Positions 43,170 to 52,843 are shown, counted from the stretch's first letter. The stretch is 64,000 nt of DNA from an uncultured Roseobacter sp. (GCF_947488185.1 NZ_CANKYM010000008.1:21356-85355); one strand, 5' to 3'. A program made the numbers and translations. Notes: a model not told the origin generated them from the sequence alone.

Positions 43170-44096
43170 ATGAGGAAAAACCGTCAAATTGCTGTGGTTG
43201 GTGCGGGGCTCATGGGCCACGGGATTGCGCTGACGCTGGCCCGCGCCGGGCAGTATGTCTGCATCACCGATCCGGCGGCAGAGGCACGGGAGAGCGTGTC
43301 GCGCCGGATCTCCGACAGCCTGAGCACGCTTGGGGAACCAGAGGAGCGTATCGCAAAAATCCTCAAAAAGATCGAGGTCTCGAACTCCATTGCTGCCGCC
43401 GTCCGGGATGCGGACGTCGTCTTCGAGGCCGCCCTGGAAAAGCTGGCGCTCAAGCAAGAGATCTTTGCCGAGGTCGAGGAATACGCGCCGGAGAGCTGCA
43501 TTCTGGCGTCCAATACCTCGGTCATGCCGATCACCGGGATCATGGGCGGGCTGCGCCTGAAATCCCGAGCGCTTGGCACCCATTGGTGGAACCCGCCCCA
43601 CATGATCCCGCTGGTGGAGGTTGTCTGCACGGAATGGACAGAGGATGTTGTTGCCAACGATATGATGGCCCTGCTGGACGACGCCGGAAAAACGCCGGTG
43701 CGGGTACAAAAAGACGTCCCCGGGTTCATCGGTAACAGGTTGCAGCACGCGCTCTGGCGCGAGGCGATCAGCCTTGTGGAAAATGGCATCTGTGACGCGG
43801 AGGCCGTTGATACCGTCATCAAGTCCAGCTTTGGGCGCAGGCTCGCCGTTCTGGGTCCGCTGGAAAACGCGGACCTCGTCGGCACCGATCTGACGTTGGA
43901 TATCCATGAAAACGTGCTGTGCGATCTGGAGAGCCGGACAGCGCCCTCACCCTATCTTGCCAGGCTCGTCGCGGAGGGACGGCTTGGCATGAAATCCGGA
44001 CAAGGATTTCGCGATTGGACGGAGGAGGACGCCGCAGCCCTGCGCCAGCGCGTGGCCCGGCACCTGACGCGTCTGGAGGGAATTCTTCTCGACTGA
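43170..44096 (+). CDS. 3-hydroxyacyl-CoA dehydrogenase-family enzyme
   Basis: 308 residues. NAD motif VVGAGLMGHGIALTLARAG (about 9-27), catalytic His in GTHWWNPPHMIPLVEVV (about 131-147), and VPGFIGNRLQHALWREA. Relatives include 3-hydroxybutyryl-CoA and L-carnitine dehydrogenases. The WWNPPH variant of the HFFNP motif and the companion BKACE gene argue for a free beta-hydroxy acid such as a carnitine-like compound, oxidised to the beta-keto acid. Exact substrate unknown. Confidence 0.82.
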   Translation: MRKNRQIAVVGAGLMGHGIALTLARAGQYVCITDPAAEARESVSRRISDSLSTLGEPEERIAKILKKIEVSNSIAAAVRDADVVFEAALEKLALKQEIFAEVEEYAPESCILASNTSVMPITGIMGGLRLKSRALGTHWWNPPHMIPLVEVVCTEWTEDVVANDMMALLDDAGKTPVRVQKDVPGFIGNRLQHALWREAISLVENGICDAEAVDTVIKSSFGRRLAVLGPLENADLVGTDLTLDIHENVLCDLESRTAPSPYLARLVAEGRLGMKSGQGFRDWTEEDAAALRQRVARHLTRLEGILLD

Positions 44097-44139
44097 CGCC
44101 ACGATAAACCGGTTAGACTGCCGGATAAGGGAGGAAGAT

Positions 44140-45420
44140 ATGACAACCAAGATCACACCATGGTCGCGTCGGCGGTTCCTGGCGGGCAGTGCGCTGACAC
44201 TTGCCGCCCCCGCCATTCTGACCAGCACCCGCGCCTATGCCGCCAACCCAGTCATCAAGGTCGGCCACGTCAGCCCGCGCACCGGCCCCCTGGCGGGCTT
44301 TGCGGAAGCCGATGACTACGTGCTGGGCGCCATCAATCAGGCCTTTGCCGCCGGTCTGGAAAACAACGGCAAGACCTACAGTGTCGAGATCATTTCCAAG
44401 GACAGCCAGTCGAACCCCAACCGGGCTGCCGAAGTGGCCGCCGATCTGATCCTCGGCGACGAGGTCGACCTGATCGTGGCCGCCTCGACGCCCGACACGG
44501 TCAACCCGGTGTCCGATCAGGCGGAAATAAACGAGGTGCCCTGCATCACCACCGACTGCCCGTGGCAGCCCTATTTCTTTGGCCGCAACGGCGTGCCGGG
44601 TGAAGGGTTTGAAAACACCTATCACTTCTTCTGGGGGCTGGAGGACGTGATCGGCGCGTTTCTCGACATGTGGGACAAGAGCGGCGTGGCCAAAACCGTG
44701 GGCGGGCTCTTTCCCAACGACGCGGATGGGAACGCCTGGGGGGATGCCGAACTTGGCCTGCCGAAACCGCTGGCTGCCGCGGGTTATGATCTGGTGGACC
44801 CCGGACGCTTCCAGCCGCTCTCAGATGATTTCAGCAACCAGATCGCGGCGTTCAAAGCCGCCGGTTGCGAGATCGTGACGGGCAATATGATCCCGCCCGA
44901 TTTCGCGACCTTCTGGGCGCAATCCGCGCAGCAGGGGTTCGCGCCCAGGGTGGTGACCATCGGCAAGGCGCTGCTCTTTCCTTCCGTCATCGATGCGCTT
45001 GGGGCCCGTGGCGACGGGCTGACGTCGGAGGTCTGGTGGTCGCCGAACCACCCCTTCACCTCGTCGCTCACCGGCGACAGCTCCAAAGACCTCGCGGATG
45101 GCTACACCGCCGCCTCCGGGCGCCCCTGGACCCAGCCCATTGGGTTCAAACACGCGCTCTTCGAGGTGGTCGCCGATGTGATCAAACGGGCCGAGGATCT
45201 GGAAGACCCCGCGGCCATCGTCGCCGCCATTGCCGCCACCAATCTGGACACGATCACCGGCACCGTGAACTGGGCAGATGGGCCGATCAACAACGTGACC
45301 AAGACGCCGCTGGTCGCCGGGCAATGGCAACGCGACGGCGACGCGCTTGATCTGAAAATCGTGGCCAATGCGGCGGCGCCCGACATCCCGGTCACCGGGG
45401 ATCTGAAACTTCTGGCCTGA
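44140..45420 (+). CDS. LIV-type ABC substrate-binding protein
   Basis: 426 residues with a Tat signal (SRRRFLAGSALTLAAPAIL, residues 9-27). The mature protein is a two-lobe type I binding fold beginning VIKVGHVSPRTGPLAGFAEA. It would capture the pathway substrate in the periplasm for the LivHMGF components encoded next. Tat export suggests folding in the cytoplasm. Confidence 0.87.
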   Translation: MTTKITPWSRRRFLAGSALTLAAPAILTSTRAYAANPVIKVGHVSPRTGPLAGFAEADDYVLGAINQAFAAGLENNGKTYSVEIISKDSQSNPNRAAEVAADLILGDEVDLIVAASTPDTVNPVSDQAEINEVPCITTDCPWQPYFFGRNGVPGEGFENTYHFFWGLEDVIGAFLDMWDKSGVAKTVGGLFPNDADGNAWGDAELGLPKPLAAAGYDLVDPGRFQPLSDDFSNQIAAFKAAGCEIVTGNMIPPDFATFWAQSAQQGFAPRVVTIGKALLFPSVIDALGARGDGLTSEVWWSPNHPFTSSLTGDSSKDLADGYTAASGRPWTQPIGFKHALFEVVADVIKRAEDLEDPAAIVAAIAATNLDTITGTVNWADGPINNVTKTPLVAGQWQRDGDALDLKIVANAAAPDIPVTGDLKLLA

Positions 45421-45458
45421 CGATCAGACCGCCGCGCGCACGCAGAACACGAGGGATC

Positions 45459-46187
45459 ATGGCAGCCTTTCTCCAACTCGATCAGGTCTCGAAGGCGTTC
45501 GGCGCGGTCACCGTCGCGGATGCGCTCAGTTTCGACGTGCCGTCGGGCGAGGCGCTTGGCGTGATCGGTCCGAACGGCGCCGGAAAGACCTCGATGTTCA
45601 ACCTGATCACCGGCACCCTGTCGCCTACCTCAGGCCGGATCCTCTTTGACGGGCAGGACGTGACCAGAAGCAGCGCCGCCAAACGCTGCCGCGCGGGAAT
45701 GGCGCGCAGTTTTCAGGTGCCTCAGCCGTTCTCGGGCATGACGGTGTTTGAAAACGCCATGATCGCCGCCACGCAGGCGGGTGGAATGCACGGGCGAACG
45801 GCGGAGCAGTTTTGCCTTGAGGTGCTCGATCAGACCGAACTGCTGGACCGCGCGAACACGCTCGCGGGTGGCCTGACGCTCCTGGGTCGCAAGCGGCTGG
45901 AATTGACCCGCGCCCTATGTGCCAGACCGAAACTTCTGATGCTGGACGAGATCGCGGGGGGTCTGACGGACGCGGAATGCGGCGCGCTCATTCAGACGAT
46001 CCGCGATATCCATGCGCGCGGCGTGACCATCATTTGGATCGAACATGTGGTGCATGCGCTGCTGGCGGTCGTCGACAGGCTGATCGTGATCGATTTCGGC
46101 CGGAAGATCGCGGAAGGTGCGCCTAGGGCCATCATGGAAAGCCCCGAAGTGCAGGAGATTTACCTGGGGATCGAAGCCGATGCCTGA
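45459..46187 (+). CDS. LivG-like ABC ATPase
   Basis: 242 residues. Walker A GPNGAGKTS, Walker B LLMLDEIAGG, and the switch His in IWIEHV. The signature motif is LLGRKRLELTRAL, with GRKR in place of the usual SGGQ/GxQR, a common LivG relaxation. Belongs to the importer with LivF, LivH and LivM. Confidence 0.88.
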   Translation: MAAFLQLDQVSKAFGAVTVADALSFDVPSGEALGVIGPNGAGKTSMFNLITGTLSPTSGRILFDGQDVTRSSAAKRCRAGMARSFQVPQPFSGMTVFENAMIAATQAGGMHGRTAEQFCLEVLDQTELLDRANTLAGGLTLLGRKRLELTRALCARPKLLMLDEIAGGLTDAECGALIQTIRDIHARGVTIIWIEHVVHALLAVVDRLIVIDFGRKIAEGAPRAIMESPEVQEIYLGIEADA

Positions 46188-46887
46188 CCCCCTTCTGTCC
46201 CTCTGCGGTCTGGACGCTTTCTATGGCGATTTTCAGGCGCTCTATGGCGTCGACCTGCAGGTCGCGCAAGGCGAAGTCCTCGCCATCATCGGGGCCAATG
46301 GCGCGGGCAAGACCACCCTGATGCGGTCCATCTCCAGCCTGACGCGCAACAGGGCGGAGATGGTGCGCTACCGCGGGGAGGACATCGGGGCGCTGCGGGC
46401 GGATGAAGTGGCCGCGCGGGGCATCGCGCTGGTGCCGGAAGGGCGGCAGCTCTTCCCATCGCTCTCCGTCGAGGAAAACCTGATCATCGGCGGCCAGATC
46501 GGCCGCAAGGGCCCGTGGTCCCTGCCCGCCATCTACACGCTCTTTCCCATCCTGCAGGAGCGTCGTCACCAGCAATCCACGTCGCTCTCGGGCGGCCAGC
46601 AGCAGATGGTGGCCATCGGACGCGCGCTCATGGCCAACCCGGACCTGATCCTCTTTGACGAGATCAGCCTCGGGCTGGCCCCCATCATCATCAAGGACAT
46701 CTACGCCGCCCTGCCCGGCATCATCGGCGAGGGCATGAGCGCGCTGATCGTGGAGCAGGACATCACCAAGGCGCTGGCCGTCTCCTCGCGTTTCTACTGC
46801 CTGCAGGAGGGGCGCGTCTCGCTCGAAGGCGCCTCTGCAACCGTCGCCCGCGAGGAGATCTCGCGCGCCTATTTCGGGGTAGCGTAA
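46180..46887 (+). CDS. LivF-like ABC ATPase
   Basis: 235 residues from the ATG overlapping the LivG stop by 8 bp (ATGCCTGA). Walker A GANGAGKTT, the LivF hallmark LVPEGRQLFPSLSVEENL, signature LSGGQQQMVAIGRALM, Walker B LILFDEISLGLAP. Second ATPase of the LIV importer. Confidence 0.9.
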   Translation: MPDPLLSLCGLDAFYGDFQALYGVDLQVAQGEVLAIIGANGAGKTTLMRSISSLTRNRAEMVRYRGEDIGALRADEVAARGIALVPEGRQLFPSLSVEENLIIGGQIGRKGPWSLPAIYTLFPILQERRHQQSTSLSGGQQQMVAIGRALMANPDLILFDEISLGLAPIIIKDIYAALPGIIGEGMSALIVEQDITKALAVSSRFYCLQEGRVSLEGASATVAREEISRAYFGVA

Positions 46888-46888
46888 C

Positions 46889-47752
46889 ATGGAATGGGTC
46901 AACGTCGTGGTGCAGGGCACCTTGCTGGGCGGTCTCTACGCGCTCTTTGCCGCCGGTCTGTCGCTGATCTTCGGGGTCATGCGGCTGGTCAACATCGCCC
47001 ATGGGGACCTGATCGTGCTGGGGGCCTATCTGGGCCTCTCGGTCACCACCGTTCTGGGCCTGCATCCCCTGCTGGCGCTGATCCTCGTGGTGCCGGTCAT
47101 GGCCGGGTTCGGCTATGTGCTGCAGCGTGGCATCCTGAACCAGACGCTGGGCAAAGACATCCTGCCGCCGCTGCTTGTCACCTTCGGGCTGTCGGTGATC
47201 ATCCAGAACACGCTGCTGGAAACCTACTCCGCCGACCCGCAAAAGATGAACGCCGGGGCGCTGGAGACGGCCAGTGTCTCTGCCGCGGGGCTGTCGGTGG
47301 GGCTGCTGCCGCTCCTGACCTTCGGCACCGCCATTGCGGTGATCGCCACGCTGCAATGGATTTTCTACCGCACCGCCCTTGGCCGCGCCTTCCGGGCCAC
47401 CTCCGACAACCCTGAAATCGCCCAGCTCATGGGGCTGAACCGCCGTCATATCTTTGGCCTCGCCATGGCGCTGGCCCTCGGGGTGACGGCCATCGCCGGG
47501 ATCATGCTGGGCATCCGCACCAGTTTCGACCCCTCCATCGGTGGCGGGCGGCTGATCTTCGGCTTCGAAGCGGTCATCATCGGCGGGCTCGGCAACCTCT
47601 GGGGCACGCTTGCAGGCGGCGTGATCCTCGGCGTGGCCCAGACCATCGGGGCCAAGATCGACCCGGGCTGGCAGCTTCTGGCGGGTCACCTCGCCTTTCT
47701 GGTCATCCTGGCCCTGCGCCCCAACGGCCTGTTCCCGAGGATCGACGGATGA
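46889..47752 (+). CDS. LivH-like ABC permease
   Basis: 287 residues with about eight membrane helices. It starts with WVNVVVQGTLLGGLYALFAA and has ISNIAHGD-like NIAHGDLIVLGAYLG, a LivH hallmark, and the coupling-helix region RATSDNPEIAQLMGLN. One base follows the LivF stop; overlaps LivM by 4 bp. Confidence 0.9.
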   Translation: MEWVNVVVQGTLLGGLYALFAAGLSLIFGVMRLVNIAHGDLIVLGAYLGLSVTTVLGLHPLLALILVVPVMAGFGYVLQRGILNQTLGKDILPPLLVTFGLSVIIQNTLLETYSADPQKMNAGALETASVSAAGLSVGLLPLLTFGTAIAVIATLQWIFYRTALGRAFRATSDNPEIAQLMGLNRRHIFGLAMALALGVTAIAGIMLGIRTSFDPSIGGGRLIFGFEAVIIGGLGNLWGTLAGGVILGVAQTIGAKIDPGWQLLAGHLAFLVILALRPNGLFPRIDG

Positions 47753-48777
47753 ACCTGTCAGATTTCCACGTCACCCGCACATCGCCCGCCGCCCGGATCG
47801 CGGCCCTGCTGGGCGCGCTGATCCTGATCGTCCTGATCGCCGCGCCATGGTGGGCCGGACGCGCGGACATGCGCCTGATGGGAGAGCTGTTTCTCTACCT
47901 CGCCCTCGCCAGCCTGTGGAACCTGATGGCCGGATACGCGGGCCTCGTCTCGGTCGGCCAGCAGGCCTATGTCGGATTTGGCGGCTACATGCTCTTTGCG
48001 CTGACGATCTTTGGTGGCCTGCATCCGCTGGGCGCGATTGCGCTTGCGGGCGCATTGGGCGCGCTCATCGCCGTGCCGGTCGCGCTTTTGATCTTCCGGC
48101 TGCGCGGCGCCTATTTCGCCATCGGCACATGGGTCATCGCCGAGGTGTTCCGCCTGTCCTTTGCACAGGTCTCCGCACTGGGGGGCGGGTCCGGATCATC
48201 GCTGCCGGTTGGCATCGTCAAATCCCTGGCCGCCTCGCGGTCGGGCCGCGAACACCTGAGCTATTGGCTCGCCCTGGGCTCCGCCGTCCTCGTGATCGCC
48301 GCCGTCTATCTCTTCCTGCGGTCGCGCAACGGGCTGGCCCTGACCGCCATTCGCGACAATGAACTGGCCGCAGGCTCGCTTGGCATTGACATCTGGCGCA
48401 CGAAATTCATCGTCTACGTGGTCACCGCCGCGCTGACCGCCATGATCGGCGCGCTGATCTTCCTGCAGAAACTGCGCATCTCGCCGGACGCCGCCTTTTC
48501 GGTAAACGACTGGACGGCCTTCGTGATCTTCATCGTGGTGATCGGCGGCATCGGCACCATCGAAGGGCCGATCATTGGCACGTTAATCTTCTTTCTCTTG
48601 CGCGAAACCCTTGCGGACCTCGGAACGATCTACCTCATCGTGCTCGGCACCGTGGCCATCGTGATCATGCTGAAGGCCCCGACCGGCCTCTGGGGCCTGA
48701 TCCGCAGCCGGTTCGACATTGAGCTCTTCCCGCTCCGTTTCCGCGTCAAACCCTCCCCCCAATCCACGAAAGGCTGA
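47749..48777 (+). CDS. LivM-like ABC permease
   Basis: 342 residues, about nine membrane helices. Hallmarks LMAGYAGLVSVGQQAYVGFG (about 62-81) and the coupling segment LTAIRDNELAAGSLGI (about 198-213). Pairs with LivH. The BKACE gene follows after three bases. Confidence 0.9.
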   Translation: MNLSDFHVTRTSPAARIAALLGALILIVLIAAPWWAGRADMRLMGELFLYLALASLWNLMAGYAGLVSVGQQAYVGFGGYMLFALTIFGGLHPLGAIALAGALGALIAVPVALLIFRLRGAYFAIGTWVIAEVFRLSFAQVSALGGGSGSSLPVGIVKSLAASRSGREHLSYWLALGSAVLVIAAVYLFLRSRNGLALTAIRDNELAAGSLGIDIWRTKFIVYVVTAALTAMIGALIFLQKLRISPDAAFSVNDWTAFVIFIVVIGGIGTIEGPIIGTLIFFLLRETLADLGTIYLIVLGTVAIVIMLKAPTGLWGLIRSRFDIELFPLRFRVKPSPQSTKG

Positions 48778-48780
48778 CCC

Positions 48781-49722
48781 ATGGCCAAGGCGAAACAGAA
48801 AACCATCATCACCTGCGCCGTGACGGGGGCGATCCACACGCCCACCATGTCGGACGCCCTGCCCTATACCTATGACGATATCGCAGCACAGGCGCTGGCC
48901 GCCGCAGAGGCCGGTGCCTCCATCCTGCACCTGCATGCGCGCGACAACGACACCGGGGCGCCCTCGGTGGATGTCGATGACTTCGCCCCCTTCCTGCCGC
49001 GCATCAAACAGGCGACCGATGCGGTTGTGAACATCTCGACCGGCGGCTCGCTGACCCTGTCCATTCAGGACCGGATCACCCCGGCCAAGACGTTTTCCCC
49101 TGAGATGTGCTCGATGAACATGGGCTCGATGAATTTCTCCTTCCACCCACTTGCCGGGCGCTATGGCGATGACGACTGGAAATTCGACTGGGAAAAGGAC
49201 TATGTCGCCAACTCGGACGGCAACATCTTTCGCAACACCTTCCGCGACATTCGCGAGGCCGCAGAAACGCTCAGCCCCCATGATGTGAAATTCGAGCATG
49301 AATGCTACGACGTGGGGCATCTCTACAATCTGAAATTCTGCATGGATATCGGGCTTTTCAAGGCGCCCGTCTTCATCCAGTTCATCTTTGGCATCCTAGG
49401 CGGGATCGGTGCGGAGGTCGACAATCTGGTGTTCATGAAACGCACGGCAGACCGGCTCTTTGGCGAGGATTATCGCTGGTCCGTGCTGGGCGCGGGCGGG
49501 GCGCAGATGACGCTGGGCACAACCGCCAGCCAGATGGGCGGCAATGTGCGCGTCGGGCTGGAGGACAGCCTCTTTATCTCGCGCGGAACGCTGGCGGACA
49601 GCAACGCGCAGCAGGTCGCGAAAATACGCCGCATCGTCGAGGATCTGGGCTGCGAGATCGCAACCCCGGACGAGGCGCGCGCGATATTGGACCTCAAGGG
49701 CGGCGACCGCGTGGCGTTCTGA
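48781..49722 (+). CDS. BKACE (3-keto-5-aminohexanoate cleavage enzyme family)
   Basis: 313 residues. The TIM-barrel signature IITCAVTGAIHTPTMS (about 9-24), zinc ligands in HLHARD (His50, His52), NISTGGS, and the later AGGAQM region place it in the BKACE (DUF849) family. These enzymes condense a beta-keto acid with acetyl-CoA, releasing acetoacetate and a new CoA ester. With the upstream dehydrogenase it forms the pair seen in L-carnitine and 3,5-diaminohexanoate catabolism, but the substrate here is open. Last gene of the operon. Confidence 0.85.
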   Translation: MAKAKQKTIITCAVTGAIHTPTMSDALPYTYDDIAAQALAAAEAGASILHLHARDNDTGAPSVDVDDFAPFLPRIKQATDAVVNISTGGSLTLSIQDRITPAKTFSPEMCSMNMGSMNFSFHPLAGRYGDDDWKFDWEKDYVANSDGNIFRNTFRDIREAAETLSPHDVKFEHECYDVGHLYNLKFCMDIGLFKAPVFIQFIFGILGGIGAEVDNLVFMKRTADRLFGEDYRWSVLGAGGAQMTLGTTASQMGGNVRVGLEDSLFISRGTLADSNAQQVAKIRRIVEDLGCEIATPDEARAILDLKGGDRVAF

Positions 49723-49859
49723 TCCCGGATCGTTCCAGGGGTGGTTTGCGCCTCACCGAAACGATGGCACTCCCGCCAAGCTGACAGCCAACGCAAGGCT
49801 TGTGTTCACCGTCTCCCTCATGTCATATTCATGAAATAGAATTTGTCTGGGAGGGCGGC

Positions 49860-50774
49860 ATGAAACTGGACAGAAGGCAGGTCCTTGCGGGTCTCGGCGG
49901 CTGCGCGGCCTGCGCCACGCCGCTCTACACCGTCGCCCAGACGCTGCGGTTGGGGTCTTTTGACATCACCAGCGTCAGCGATGGCCATCTGGTACTGCCG
50001 GGATCGATGTTCTTCGACGGTCTGCCTCAAGAACCGCTGCAGGAGATCCTTTCAGAAAACGATATCTCCTCCGAGCAGCTGGAACCGCCCTGCAACCTGA
50101 CACTGCTGCGTCAGGATGACAAAATCATCCTCTTCGACGCAGGCGCAGGCGCGGGCTTCATGCCAAGCGCCGGGACCCTCCTCGACAGTCTCGCCGCACA
50201 GGGCGTCGCCCCCGAAGACATCACCCATGTCGTTTTTACCCACGCCCACCCTGACCACCTCTGGGGCATCCTCGACGACTTCGACGATCCGGTCTTTCCG
50301 CAGGCGGAGCTGATGATCGGACAAGCGGAATGGGCCTATTGGACCGACCCCGACACGGTCACCACCATCGGCGAGGCCCGCGCCTCCTTTGCCGTGGGCG
50401 CGGCGCGCAGGCTGCAGGCGGTCGAGGATCAGATCAGCCTGTTCAACAGCGGTGACGAAATCCTGCCCGGCATCCTGGCCCATGGCACGCCCGGCCACAC
50501 CCCCGGTCACATGTCGTTTGAAATCCGCGACGGCACGCAGGCGGTCATGGTCGGTGGGGACGCCATCGGCAACCATCACGTGGCCTTTGCCCGCCCCGAC
50601 TGGCCCAGCGGGGCCGATCAGGACCCGGATCTGGGGGCCGCGACCCGCTTGCGGCTGCTGGATCACCTGGCAACCGATGACATCCCGCTGATGGGGTTTC
50701 ACCTGCCCCACGGCGGCCTCGGGCGCGTCACCCGCGACGGCGCGACCTATCGCTTTCTTCCGGAGGACGCATAA
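49860..50774 (+). CDS. Exported metallo-beta-lactamase-fold hydrolase (SoxG/H-like neighbour)
   Basis: 304 residues from the ATG after GGGAGGGC. The N-terminus has a Tat-like DRRQVLAGLGGC signal. The zinc motif FTHAHPDHLWG (about 120-130) is intact and later GTPGHTPGH and GDAIG residues complete the site. Its position beyond soxF resembles soxGH of Paracoccus, which also encode MBL-fold proteins of uncertain role. The next gene overlaps the stop by one base. Confidence 0.8.
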   Translation: MKLDRRQVLAGLGGCAACATPLYTVAQTLRLGSFDITSVSDGHLVLPGSMFFDGLPQEPLQEILSENDISSEQLEPPCNLTLLRQDDKIILFDAGAGAGFMPSAGTLLDSLAAQGVAPEDITHVVFTHAHPDHLWGILDDFDDPVFPQAELMIGQAEWAYWTDPDTVTTIGEARASFAVGAARRLQAVEDQISLFNSGDEILPGILAHGTPGHTPGHMSFEIRDGTQAVMVGGDAIGNHHVAFARPDWPSGADQDPDLGAATRLRLLDHLATDDIPLMGFHLPHGGLGRVTRDGATYRFLPEDA

Positions 50775-51712
50775 TGCGCTGGACCCTGCCCTTCCTGCTT
50801 GCCACATCCGCCTACGCCAGCGAGGACATCGCGGATAAATACCCCGCCTCGCTGCTCTATGACAAACCGGTGGAGGTGATCCCCGGCGTCTTCTCGGCCA
50901 TCGGCGCCACCGCCCCGCCAACCTATGAAAACGCGGGCCACAACAACAACCTCAGCTTCATCGTGACCGGCGATGGTGTCGTGGTCATCAACGCCGGGGC
51001 CGCCTATGGGCTCGCCGCTGCCCTGCACGATGAAATCAAGGCGATCACCGACCAGCCCGTGAAACTGGTCTTCAACGAAAACGGTCAGGGCCACGCCATG
51101 CTCGGCAACAATTATTGGGCGGAACAGGGCGTGCCCATCGTCGCCCATGTCGATGCCGCCACGGAGGTTGCAGATTACGGCGGCAGCATCCTTGAGGGCA
51201 TGAAACGCTACAACCGCGACCGGGCCGAGGGCACCACCCTGCAGGGCCCGACAGAAACCTTCGAGGATACATATGTCGTCGAGATGGGTGCGTTCCGGAT
51301 CGAGGCGCGCTACCTCGGCCCCGCCCATTCCCCGGGTGACATCGTGGTCTGGCTGCCGGATCAGAGACTCGTGATCTCGGGTGACATGGCTTTTCACGAA
51401 CGCATGCTGCCGATTTTCGAGCACACCTATACCGCCGACTGGCTGGACACATGGGACAATGCCTTCGAGGCGCTGGAGGCCACCTATGTCATCCCCGGCC
51501 ACGGCCATCCGACCAACATGGATCAGGTGCGCCGCTACACCAAGGGCTATCTGGAATACCTGCGCACCCAGATCGGCGCCCATATCGACGCGGGCGGCGG
51601 GCTGGCCGAAGCCTATTACGTCGATCAATCCCCCTATGCCCATCTCGACACCTTCGAGGAGCTCGCGACCAAGAACGCGGGCCGGGTCTTTGAGCAGATG
51701 GAATTTGAATAG
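50774..51712 (+). CDS. Exported MBL-fold protein with altered metal motif
   Basis: 312 residues, short signal peptide (cleavage near YAS, residue 16). The MBL fold is clear: GHNNNLSFIVTGDGVVVINA (about 55-74), GPAHSPGD, ISGDM, and PGHGH. The HxHxDH motif is replaced by FNENGQGHAMLGN (about 100-112), so at least two metal ligands are changed. Variants of this kind (NxENQDH-like) exist in relatives I recall, so it may be a subfamily with one metal or none. Couples to the preceding MBL gene. Confidence 0.78.
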   Translation: MRWTLPFLLATSAYASEDIADKYPASLLYDKPVEVIPGVFSAIGATAPPTYENAGHNNNLSFIVTGDGVVVINAGAAYGLAAALHDEIKAITDQPVKLVFNENGQGHAMLGNNYWAEQGVPIVAHVDAATEVADYGGSILEGMKRYNRDRAEGTTLQGPTETFEDTYVVEMGAFRIEARYLGPAHSPGDIVVWLPDQRLVISGDMAFHERMLPIFEHTYTADWLDTWDNAFEALEATYVIPGHGHPTNMDQVRRYTKGYLEYLRTQIGAHIDAGGGLAEAYYVDQSPYAHLDTFEELATKNAGRVFEQMEFE

Positions 51713-51719
51713 GCCCTGT

Positions 51720-51738
51720 CCCGCCCGTGTCAGGCGGG
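51720..51738. terminator. Hairpin between convergent genes
   Basis: CCCGCC and GGCGGG form a six-base GC stem with a seven-base loop, overlapping the end of the YeeE/YedE gene. There is no T-run, so any terminator function is weakly supported. Confidence 0.3.
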
Positions 51739-52791
51739 TGTGACCACCGCACGCAGATGCAACAGCCGGTGGGTCATCATCGCCCCCACCCACATGAAAA
51801 GCAGCGCCACCCAGGCGGTCACCGCAAAGATCGACCCGCCAGACAGGCCCGCCCCCACGGCACAGCCGCCCGCCAGCATGCTGCCGAAGCCCATCAGCAC
51901 CGCCCCGATCAGATAGCGCTCCATCGGTGTGTCGGGGCCGAACCGCTCGATCCGCGCCTCCCCCGAGGTCAGCGCCATCAGGGCGGCCCCGGCAAAGACG
52001 CCCGGCACCAGCCCGACCCCAAAGCTCAGCGGCAAGCGGGTCGCATTGACCAGCCCCATCAGCGTGTCGGTCGAGGGCCCGGTGAAGGTGATGGAAGACA
52101 CCGCAACCACCTCGAAAGAGGTCTGGGCAATTGTGTAGGTGAAGATCCACCCCAGACCGACCGCCACGCCGACACAGCCAGCAGCGATCATGCGGGTCAC
52201 CGGCAGGCGGCTGGCCACCGCCAGAAAGGTCGCGAGGATCAGCGCAATCGCGGCGCATATCGCCGCCGCAGTGGAGCTCAGCCCCAGTTGCGCAAGCAGG
52301 CTGCGCGCCGCGCCGCCGTCGATCAACCACAACCCGGCAAGACCTTCGCGCAGGGGGGCCAGAACCCCGCGCAGCGCGGCCTGCGCCACCAGCGTCAGCA
52401 CCAGACCGGTCAGAATTGCGCGCAGATTGCCGGTGGCCGAAAGCACCAGCAGACGGCTGGCGCAGCCGCGCGCGAGGATCATACCCACCCCGAAGAGCAG
52501 CCCGCCAATCACCGCCCCGGAGAGGCTGCCGGTGGCGGCCAGCTGCCGCGCCTCGGAGACATCGAGAATGCCTACAGAAATCGCCCCCTGCACACAGAGA
52601 ACGGCCGCAGAAAAAGCCAGAAACCAGATCGACAGACGCGGCCCGACCTGCCCCTCGGACAGCTCGACCGTCGCCGCGCGCAGGCAGAACCGCGAATGCT
52701 GGGCCGCGACGCCAAAGAGCACGCCAACCACGGCCCCCGCCATCATCAGCACGGCCCCGTCTCCGAACCGGTCAATCAGGGTTTCCACCAT
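51730..52791 (-). CDS. YeeE/YedE-family sulfur transporter
   Basis: 353 residues with about nine membrane helices. Family hallmarks are HSRFCLRAA near the N-terminus (Cys near residue 36), GMILARGCASRLL (about 102-114) and the C-terminal GGCAVGAGLSGGS. YeeE/TsuA-type proteins carry thiosulfate or sulfur compounds through conserved cysteines. It lies at the end of the sox locus and has its own FNR-like box at 52844. A second member of the family starts at 63918. Confidence 0.85.
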   Translation of the reverse strand: MVETLIDRFGDGAVLMMAGAVVGVLFGVAAQHSRFCLRAATVELSEGQVGPRLSIWFLAFSAAVLCVQGAISVGILDVSEARQLAATGSLSGAVIGGLLFGVGMILARGCASRLLVLSATGNLRAILTGLVLTLVAQAALRGVLAPLREGLAGLWLIDGGAARSLLAQLGLSSTAAAICAAIALILATFLAVASRLPVTRMIAAGCVGVAVGLGWIFTYTIAQTSFEVVAVSSITFTGPSTDTLMGLVNATRLPLSFGVGLVPGVFAGAALMALTSGEARIERFGPDTPMERYLIGAVLMGFGSMLAGGCAVGAGLSGGSIFAVTAWVALLFMWVGAMMTHRLLHLRAVVTPA

Positions 52792-52843
52792 CGCCAGACC
52801 TTTCCCGTCAGAACGGGCCTACCGAAGCGGGGCGCGATGCACC

